Below the pieces are notes generated by a model. The model saw only the letters and a list, made by a program, of their open reading frames with translations. It had not been told where the DNA came from and did no database searches. A stretch of DNA of 64,000 nt from Aurifilum marmelostoma (Eukaryota > Ascomycota > Sordariomycetes > Diaporthales > Cryphonectriaceae), in contig JAMXSV010000019.1 in the NCBI GenBank assembly GCA_027559495.1, forward strand, positions 620,001 through 684,000, in the 5' to 3' direction. This document shows, in pieces, positions 58,504 to 64,000 of this stretch. Position 1 is the first letter of the stretch. Every line of letters begins with the position of its first letter. The translations under genes were made by a program, and so were the position numbers.

Positions 58504-59974
58504 AGAGCTGAATAAGAGGGTGAGGAAATTCTCCTCTTCTTTGCTTGGTATGTTTGTGATAAGCACAGCCTTCTGTTGTCGTTTTCCAGAGAGCCTTACC
58601 TGGTTGTTCACCAGACTATTTTTGCTAAGAGATTCGTTTCACAGGAGGAGAGGCGTTCACTGTGGGTTGGAGACGGACAGACGATCATGGAACGATGTGT
58701 TGGTAGGCGACAATCAAGGTGCTACAAGAGAGGACACTCGGGTTTCCTTTGACAGGTTTTATCATTGTACAAATTACGTTTCGATGTCAGCCTTATATCC
58801 CAATTCTGTTGATTCAGGCAGACACTTGAGGTCTGCATGTGTCAATCATGAACGGGCCATTAGTTTTCTTCCTGATGTATTTCTACAAGTTCCTAGCCGA
58901 CCAATGGTAAACCGTGATAATGATCCACGAGTGTCTGCCTGTCTCAACTTAACAGACCCTCCGGAACCCTTCTAGAGCACAGCCAGGCCAAGAACCTTAA
59001 GATATACTCCTTCCTGTTGAACAACCCCAGAATTTTGTCAACAAAGGTCGCCTCTTATGTTACTGTAGCAGCAGGACTTGTGTGATATTTTCATTTGTGA
59101 AAGGGAGCAAGCTACAGAAATAGATCTGTCCCCTGGCCCCCTTCTCGTGCAACGGGAAGGCTTCTTCCTTTGGCCTGAGCACCTTGAAAAAGAAATTCAA
59201 GACTGCCTTAATTACCTGCTGATACTTGCAATCTAATACGGCGCTCCGTTGAAAAGCGCCAACTTGGCCAATTACACGAACCAAACACTTTCTCCAGTAG
59301 GCTTCAGATGCGCCAATATGTATACTATAGCGTGGTCCTATGCTCTAGCTGGAGTTCAATATGGCATCGGCTGCAGGGAGCCTACGGGCGGAAGGCCTCC
59401 GAACTTGATCCTGGTAAATCATTTCCTACTCTCTGCAGCTCATTCCTCCTTACTACGTAGTTTCGTCTGAATCGATACCGCTTGCCATATCTACAACTCC
59501 GAGTTCCTACTGCAGTATCGAGGGCGATCAAAAGAAGCGCCCTTCGAGTGCCTTCAATGACTACATCACTGGCCAGCCATCATTCGTGCAGTATTTAAAG
59601 CACTTTCGTCTTCGATGTAGACGACACTTGTTATCGCGGGGAGCTGGGATCGGGACCAAGGCGGTCAATGTGTTCATATACTCAAACCTGAGTCTTGCTG
59701 GCATCTGCAAAGGGTCTTCCGTACATTGCCATTTCTGCGAGTGGCTCATATCGCAAGGGACGCTTCACGACCGGAAATATCTCGTCGTCTTATCGGTTGG
59801 GAAGACGACCCGTTTCTCTATCCGGCGCATCCAGCATATCTCTGTCTGAGAGCTATCCAGTCGAAGAGATCACCTTTCTCTGCCTCTGGAATGGCAAAAG
59901 TGAAGGGGTTGTCGCCACCTGGCCCAAAGATGACTATACGGAACAGCACGCCAATTGACCTCCTGAGCTCGTTC
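58504..59974. other. intergenic region, no gene recognised
   Basis: A 159-codon frame starts at 58496, overlapping the stop of the secreted protein; it has no motif and is probably 3' UTR. Further on, weak frames lead into the HET relic and may be its decayed 5' part. Confidence 0.5.
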
Positions 59975-60452
59975 AGCAACTCAAAAACTTTTGAGAGCTG
60001 GGGATGCTGTGATGAAGAAGGGGACCCTGCAGACAGGTTGATATGGACCTGCCCAATCGACGCGAGAATAGGATTCGAAGAGAATCTCGTTCGTGCACGA
60101 TCTTGGCTTCATACGTACCTCACGTCTCACCGGCTGCGTCCGGAACCGGAGCTCGTCCCCATGCCAAAGCGCGTGCTTCATGCATACGTCCATACTGGAA
60201 AATTTCCCCAGACACCCAATGGGATCCAACTTTGCATGAATAATGGACCAGCCCAACACGGGGCTCTCAGCGATTTTCGGGGTGGCGATCAGCCTTACAA
60301 GACGACTGAGGTTCGTATGCAATTGGGCCAGTTCGTCCTAGTCTGGGAGGACCTCCCGAAGACTCTACAAGATGTGGTGAAATTCACAGTTGTGCTGGAT
60401 CTGGAGTACATCTGGAACGATTCTCTATGCATTACTAAATATCCAAGATGAC
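59975..60452 (+). pseudogene. HET-domain (heterokaryon incompatibility) relic
   Basis: HET proteins trigger cell death after fusion of unlike fungal individuals. The frame shows the core of the domain in order: a degenerate YxALSxxWGG (here HGALSDFRGGDQPYKTT), LPKTLQDVVKFTVVLDLEYIWNDSLCI, which matches LPxTxxDAxxxTxxLGxxYxWxDSLCI, and then a break. The next expected motif, IQDD, is present at 60441-60452 but in the neighbouring frame, and both frames stop at once. Further stops follow. No intact start, and the Cys/Trp of the first motif is lost. I therefore read it as a decayed gene; its 5' and 3' limits are uncertain and may extend from about 59.7 to 61.1 kb. Confidence 0.7.
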
Positions 60453-63417
60453 TACGGCTGACGCTCTGAAATGCGGCCGCAGAGCTCGCCAAGCCCAAGG
60501 CTCGCTAGGTGCTCTAAAGGGCCGATAAGTTACGGTCCAAGGAAGAATGCGGGATGCATTATATTACTGCAGAGCCCTCTGCGCAGATGGAGCAAAGATT
60601 CAGCTCAGAGGGGTGGCTTGTGACGAAGTCGACTGTGACATGGCCACCACCATACATGCCATATTATAGTCAGAATTCTCGGCTCCTTCACAATCGAAAT
60701 GGCGCGTCAATCATGTCCATCTGCTAGAAGTTGGCAGCTGTGTGGGATCTGGGAAACGCTGCCCGGTCGGCCTCTTTCTTGGAGAGACACCACGATCTAT
60801 GGGCTCAAAGTATCAAATATTTGAGCGGCCAGGCATGTTTCACCACATTAACGAGGAAGCCATCAAGCAGCAGTCTGCTAGGTTCACTCCGCATGAGCGG
60901 AGCGAGGAGCTCGATCAGAATTTTGTTGGCTCGAAGATTGTACTCGGGACACTAGACATTATAGGGATTATATGGAAAGCCGCTCCTAAGAATTGTGTAT
61001 GGCCAGTATGTATGAGCGGCATGGTATCATCGTGTGTGGCTGTGAGGCTGAGATGGAGTTAGACGAGCCGCCGAGTCTGGTAATGGGTGATCCTGACTGA
61101 AATGCACTGATAGGAGGCGAGAGAGTCGGGATGGGCTTTCTCTGATCTGGGGTTTGGTCCGATATATGGCTTATGAAGCTCGCAAACCTTGAACATCTTC
61201 ATCTACTATAGTATATGGCTTTACAAGAAGTGGGCCTGCCAGATGAGGCGGAGAAAGATAGAGTACATGCCCAAGTCGATCAGGCCAGGTGGAAAAAATT
61301 TTTAAAGTTCGAAGAGTCCTGCGTCGTAAACTCTTGCGGATTTTTTTCTTATTACTACACAGTCATGTTCTTTTCTTTCTGATCTGTAGCTGTTGATACC
61401 CGAAACCCGAATAGTGCCCCGGCTTCTCAGCTAAATTGGAGCTGCGCCGCGCCACTGTACTTATGTGGTGGGTCTGGGTTGCCAGCGCCGAATAGCCAAA
61501 CTCTCGATACAGGAACTGGAGATTGAATATGTGAGATTGAGTTGGAAATTGGACACACTTAGCAACTTGACTAGACAACCTTTCCTCCTTGAGCTTTGTG
61601 TGTTTCTTCCCCTTCCTATTTTGTCCTTTCTTTGTTCTCATGTCAAATATTTCTCAAACCCTGACTTCCCGGCGAAGGTCCTTCAACGAGATGTGCAGAG
61701 TAGAAAAGAGGGGGTGGGCCGGATTACTGCGGTAAAGCTTGTTGCCAGCCCTTTCTGCAGGGCTTGTCAAGACCTCCACACGTGGCAAAGGGCTGAGAGA
61801 AGATCAGCGTGAATTATTAGCGCAAACGGGCCACTGAAGACGGGAGCCGAGGATGCCCGTGACATACGAACACGCGGACTTCGGAAGAGAGGGAGAGTCT
61901 GTGTGTGTGTTGTATAGTGAGCATAGAAAAAGAATGAGGGGGATGCTCCCCTCTCCTCGAGCTGAAGGAACACTTAGGCACATGCAACCGAGTCAATAGT
62001 TTGAATGCTGATCACGACGGCTGCACGTGAGGGGTCGTCGCATGGCAGGTTCGAAAAGAGAGAAGAGGGAGGGGGAGGAGAGTCAGCCGGGGCCGAGGTG
62101 AAGGTGGGTGTGGGCGCCACAGACTCGGATTCGGGGTTTGGGTAGCATCGACTTCCCCTCTTTTGCCAGTCAGGCGTGTCAGGGTTCTACCATACAGAGC
62201 AGGAAGAATTGGAGAGAACGGGAAGCCGGCCAAGTTATTGCAGATCGGTCAGCCCGGCCGGAGCAAATCTACGTATCCGGCCTCACCTACCGAATCGAGC
62301 TCCGAGCTAGGTAATCTGGCTGCCCTGAATGGTTGAATGCCGGGGCGAGAGGAGTCAACACTTCTTCCAATTGGGGAAGAGGTGTGGTGAGATGGGTGTT
62401 GGTGTGTACAATACTTGTGTACATGTGTGTGTAGGGCAGCGTGTACTGTAAGCAAGCCATGGCAGACAGAGTAGGAGGAATAGGTGAGGGGGGTAGCACA
62501 AGGGGGGGGTGGTGTGGTAGGGGATGATCGAAGATATTTCCCGACTAGATCTGGTTGTATTTCTCTCCCTGGGCTGCATGTGCATGATTAGGGCGGTGAG
62601 ATCATACCGAGTTTTCCAGGCCAACATGTGAAAGTCCCTGTACAAATAGTCAGGATTTTTGATTATTTTTGATTATTTCTTTTGGGAATTGTCTCTCCCT
62701 TGGCCCGCCAGGTTGGTCACTGCTGATCATCAACAACCACGACCAACAACCATCTAGCTAGGGCCTGCCAAGGTTCTTGATCACTCGGACAAGTAAAGTT
62801 TGCGGGGTAAACCAGGATGAACCACATCTTATGTAGTCATACCATAGTCACTGCGCGGTGCCGTAGTACTGTTGTGGTAGTAGTTTTTCGTATCCATCCA
62901 GAATGGGTCGCGTGTGGTGTAAGTCTAGCCACATGGTTGGTGAATCGCCCGCGCGGACGCCGAAGAGACGTTCCTGGAAGGTAAGCCACGCGCGCGGTTC
63001 TTGATTATTCTCTCTCATTCTCTTGCCTCACCTGTCTCGGAATTTTGCCCACAGTAGGCCAAGGTGGCCAGGGCTTACATCAGTCTCTCCTCCAGCTTCC
63101 GATTTTCCTCATCGCGAGGGGGACCCATGGCTGCATGGGCCTCTCCACATCATCGCATCCCGAAGAAAGAAGCTTGTGATACCCACTTCTGCAGAGCAGC
63201 AGTAGTAGCCTGTGGCTGCCCTCCTCCTCGCCCTCCTCCCCCACCTCAACCAGATTGATCCTCTCCCCATGTGATTATCCTGTCCTATCCCATCCTATTC
63301 TACCCTCTCTGCCACCCACCAAGAGATCGTGAAACATTCTCCCCTTTCCCCTGCGTCAACAAACGAGATTAAGCTCGTCCATTCGATATACACATATTAT
63401 CATAGACCACACAAAAG
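60453..63417. other. intergenic region with possible HET remnants
   Basis: The first 600 bases may continue the HET relic. The rest is the upstream region of the CFEM gene; no gene seen. Confidence 0.5.
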
Positions 63418-64000
63418 ATGAAGCTGCCATCTTCATTATTACCGACGTCCCTCGTCGCCGCCATCTTCCTTCATGGCCACCTCGCCCTCGCCCAGAACTG
63501 CGTGGCCACCGCCCTCTCCGTGATTCCCAGCTGCGCCCAGAACTGCATCCTCAACGGCGCCACCTCAGTCGGCTGCGGCGGCACAGACTTTGGCTGCCAG
63601 TGTCAGAAGACGGCCGCCTTGTTTGCTGCTGTGGATGGGTGTGTGGCTTCGGCATGTCCGTCTGCCAGTTTCCAGGCCGTCATTGACGGTGCATCCACGG
63701 GTATGTCTCTGTTTTCTTGCACTCTTCCGTCCGACTAGGGACAAGGAGGAAGAAAGGAAACAAAAAGTCCTCGGCTGACTTGACTTCCTATCCAAGTATG
63801 TGACTGCGCATCACCAGCCGTGCTGGCTGCCGGAACAGCAACCGTGTCAGGCAGCTTAATAGCCGGCACCGTTCCCGCAAGCATCAGCGCTACCGCCACC
63901 GCGGCGACAGCGACGGCAACGACGCTTACGGCCGCCTCCTCCTCTGGCACGGTTCTCACCAGCGGCGTGTCGTCAGCAGGAACGACGGCCACCACTGCCG
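63418..64000 (+). CDS. CFEM-domain secreted or GPI-anchored protein (cut by window end)
   Basis: CFEM domains are eight-cysteine modules in fungal surface proteins; some bind haem for iron uptake. Exon 1 (63418-63700) encodes a signal peptide (AAIFLHGHLALAQ) and most of the domain: IPSCAQNCILN, GCGGTDFGCQC, DGCVASAC. Exon 2 starts at 63797 and completes it with VCDCASP. The Asp of GGTDFGC is in the position of the haem-axial Asp of Csa2-type proteins. A long Ser/Thr/Ala-rich region follows, typical before a GPI site, but the end lies outside the window. The intron has donor GTATGT and acceptor AAG. Confidence 0.92.

Noticed and set aside
58496..58975. 159-codon frame overlapping the stop of the small secreted protein
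   Set aside because: No motif; more likely 3' UTR than an overlapping eukaryotic gene.

Overview
The window is nuclear DNA from a filamentous ascomycete (Pezizomycotina). Most genes carry one to several introns of about 40-110 bases with GT..AG borders. The families are typical of these moulds: a Zn2Cys6 regulator, RTA1, WSC and CFEM surface proteins, a HET-domain relic, a secreted pectinesterase and a secreted GMC oxidoreductase. I rebuilt the exon structures by eye. Most joined models close in frame with intact motifs. I cannot name the species.

Layout. At 0-10 kb there is a lysine-rich gene tail, an arylamine N-acetyltransferase, a 12-cysteine secreted protein, a six-exon pectin methylesterase, a frameshifted GH93-like exo-arabinanase and a GNAT acetyltransferase. 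A 4.1 kb stretch without recognisable genes follows. At 14-24 kb lie a Zn2Cys6 transcription factor, an allantoate-permease-type MFS transporter with GATA motifs upstream, an intron-containing tRNA-Leu and a secreted GMC oxidoreductase. At 25-33 kb lies a compact metabolic block: a phytanoyl-CoA-dioxygenase-like enzyme divergent from a double-domain GFA/CENP-V protein, then a D-2-hydroxyacid dehydrogenase and a membrane acyltransferase. At 34-47 kb are a probable Nup37-like nucleoporin with an in-frame stop that is probably intronic, an RTA1 protein, a LEA-like mitochondrial protein, a small membrane protein and a methylglutaconyl-CoA hydratase. From 47 kb on the window is gene-poor: a WSC cell-wall sensor behind a long ATG-depleted leader, a small secreted protein, a HET-domain pseudogene, and a CFEM protein cut by the window end.

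How genes may work together. Pectinesterase and the (broken) arabinanase both act on plant pectin. The 25-33 kb block could form a small oxidation pathway, but this rests only on proximity and family. WSC and CFEM proteins belong to the cell surface. The observations I would follow first are the ATG-depleted leader of the WSC gene, the stop-containing putative 54-base intron in the Nup37-like gene, the homopolymer frameshift in the GH93 gene, and the dioxygenase/GFA/dehydrogenase neighbourhood. I found no CRISPR array, intact transposon or clearly novel multi-gene defence system.
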